Assembly (NCBI GenBank): GCA_005884335.1
Contig: VBCJ01000221.1
Location: forward strand, 1 to 6,392
DNA from: Betaproteobacteria bacterium
Lineage (GTDB): Bacteria; Pseudomonadota; Gammaproteobacteria; Burkholderiales; SG8-39
Length of the DNA: 6,392 nucleotides
Reading direction: 5' to 3'
Position 1 is the stretch's first letter. Every line of letters starts with the position of its first letter. Under the pieces are notes generated by a model. That model was not told the DNA's origin and made no database searches. It worked only from the letters and a program-made list of their open reading frames with translations. Positions 5,178 to 6,392 of the stretch are shown one piece after another. The translations under genes were made by a program, and so were the position numbers.

Positions 5178-6290
5178 CTACTTCAAGCCGAGGGGGATGC
5201 ACACTCTCACCTTGGTCCCTTTGTCCCGAACCCCCGCGATCTCGATCGCCCCGCCAAACGGAAGGACGCGCTCGCGCATTCCCAAGAGCCCCAGCGATTT
5301 TGAGTCTTCAATCGCGGACTCCGCGATACCCCGGCCGTTGTCTTCGACCGTCAACACGAGAGCGCCGGAATCAACCCGCATCGCGACATCGATCCTGGTC
5401 GCGTTTGCGTGGCGCGCGACGTTGGTCAGCAATTCCTGAAAAATACGGAACGCCGCTGTCGATCGTTCATGATCGAGAATCAGCGTGTCTGAAGGCAGCG
5501 AGACCTTGCACCTGATCCCGGTCCGCTTGCGAAAATCCCCTGCGCACCAGCCGATGGCCGCGGTGAGCCCCAGCTGATCCAACACCTCCGGCCGCAGTCG
5601 AGAGGCGATCTTCCGCACGGACTGGATGGTGCCGTCGATCAAGCCAAACATCGATTTCATCCTCTCGGCGAGCACCCGCTGATCCCCGGGCAGCCTGTTG
5701 ACCACCCAGGTCAAATCCATCTTCAGCCCCGTCAGCGACTGGCCGAGCTCGTCGTGGATCTCGCGCGCGATCCGCGTCCATTCCTCTTCGCGCACGGATT
5801 GCAAATGAGCTGCCAGGGCACGCAAATTTTCCTCCGATTTCCTCGAGTGCTCCTCAGCCAGCTTGCGATCGGCTATCTCACGAATCAATACCGCATTCTT
5901 GATGTAGAGCTCGACAAAAACCGATATTTTTGACTTCAGGATTTCCGGCACCAGCGGCTTGACGATGTAGTCCACGGCTCCCGCCTCGTACCCGCGAAAC
6001 ACCGAGTGCAGGTCTTCGTAGGCGCCCGTCAGGAAGATGATCGGAGTGTGCCGCGATCGTTCGCGTTCCCTGATCAATCTCGCGGTTTCGAACCCATCCA
6101 CCCCCGGCATGCGCGCATCCAGGAGGATGACAGCGAAGTCCTGTTTCAGGACGCATCGCAGAGCTTCCTCACCTGAATTTGCGACAACGACTTTTTGCGT
6201 CACGCTTTGCAGGAGTTGTTCCAGGGCCAGGAGACTCTTCGAGTCATCATCGACGATCAAGATGCTCGCTTGCGATAGACTCGTTTCCAC
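5178..6290 (-). CDS. Soluble receiver-HisKA_3 histidine kinase
   Basis: A 370-residue protein without membrane segments. Residues about 8-125 form a receiver domain: D14-D16, phospho-acceptor D58 in VILLDARMPGVDGFE, T88 in IIFLTGA and K111 in DYIVKP. A charged helical, probably coiled-coil, linker spans about 126-170. The HisKA_3 dimerisation helix has phospho-acceptor H179 in REIHDELGQ. The HATPase_c domain shows the N box (ELLTNVARHA, N290), the G1 box (VEDNGRGI, about 315-322) and the G2 box (SLGLLGMRERV, about 332-342). It should autophosphorylate and pass phosphate to the NarL-type regulator encoded next. Input probably arrives by phosphorylation of D58 from another kinase, making this a relay node. 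The GTG start at 6290 is forced: an in-frame TGA lies four codons upstream and no other start lies between. AGGAGG sits only two bases before it. Confidence 0.94.
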   Translation of the reverse strand: METSLSQASILIVDDDSKSLLALEQLLQSVTQKVVVANSGEEALRCVLKQDFAVILLDARMPGVDGFETARLIRERERSRHTPIIFLTGAYEDLHSVFRGYEAGAVDYIVKPLVPEILKSKISVFVELYIKNAVLIREIADRKLAEEHSRKSEENLRALAAHLQSVREEEWTRIAREIHDELGQSLTGLKMDLTWVVNRLPGDQRVLAERMKSMFGLIDGTIQSVRKIASRLRPEVLDQLGLTAAIGWCAGDFRKRTGIRCKVSLPSDTLILDHERSTAAFRIFQELLTNVARHANATRIDVAMRVDSGALVLTVEDNGRGIAESAIEDSKSLGLLGMRERVLPFGGAIEIAGVRDKGTKVRVCIPLGLK

Positions 6291-6292
6291 TG

Positions 6293-6300
6293 CCTCCTCT
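6293..6300 (-). promoter_or_regulatory. Closely spaced ribosome binding site of the kinase gene
   Basis: On the minus strand AGAGGAGG precedes GTG with only CA between. The strong Shine-Dalgarno match is unusually close to a weak start codon. The in-frame TGA immediately upstream leaves no alternative start, so this spacing is real or initiation uses the more distant GAGAGG part. Confidence 0.6.
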
Positions 6301-6392
6301 CAGTTCGGTTATTCGGTCAAATCCCGCGACAACGGGAATCGGGGCCGCACACGACGCAAGCCCAGGGTAATTCAAGCTGGATGTTCATCGGG
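6301..6392 (-). other. Upstream spacer, possibly the 3' end of a preceding gene
   Basis: In one minus-strand frame the sequence is open from the window edge to TGA at 6319-6317, and it contains an ATG at 6388 (MNIQLELPWACVVC, 23 residues in all). The other two frames stop within a few codons of the edge. This could be the tail of an upstream gene in the same operon or chance. A weak dyad (atcccg and cgggaat around cgacaa) is also present. Nothing here can be assigned. Confidence 0.25.

Overview
All supported genes lie on the minus strand, so the window reads right to left. Codon use is GC-rich. The DnaJ remnant begins MAKRD-Y/C-YEVLGV and the LuxR-type regulator resembles the EpsA family. Together these suggest a Betaproteobacterium (Burkholderiales or Nitrosomonadales-like); this assignment is inferred from family resemblance only.

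Layout in transcription order. (1) 6392-6291: an undecided scrap, probably the tail of an upstream gene plus spacer. (2) 6290-5178: a soluble receiver + HisKA_3 + HATPase histidine kinase, followed after 76 nt by a NarL/FixJ-type response regulator (5101-4475); together a likely two-component operon. (3) 4265-3573: a PhoB-like OmpR-family response regulator with no PhoR or pst genes beside it, ending in a compact intrinsic terminator that overlaps its stop codon. (4) 3375-2530: a LuxR-type HTH regulator resembling EpsA (associated with exopolysaccharide/exosortase loci), with two dyads upstream. (5) 2348-1863: a shortened DnaJ-like J-domain protein; the downstream DNA retains frameshifted dnaJ sequence, so the locus looks like a decaying dnaJ. 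(6) 1343 to beyond position 1: the N-terminal 447 codons of a cytoplasmic multi-HAMP sensor protein of the type whose full-length members are hybrid histidine kinases (Nik1/group III-like), with 92-codon tandem repeats, two of them about 97% identical in DNA.

The window is a cluster of signalling genes: two sensors, two phospho-receiver transcription factors and one LuxR-type regulator, with no enzymes or transporters. The main signal not explained by genes is a 57-bp intergenic element found twice with identical internal spacing (1544-1600 and 4309-4365), upstream of the multi-HAMP sensor and of the PhoB-like gene. It carries an inverted repeat and a conserved flank, which suggests a shared operator or promoter. 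No tRNA, rRNA, CRISPR array, transposase or integrase was seen.
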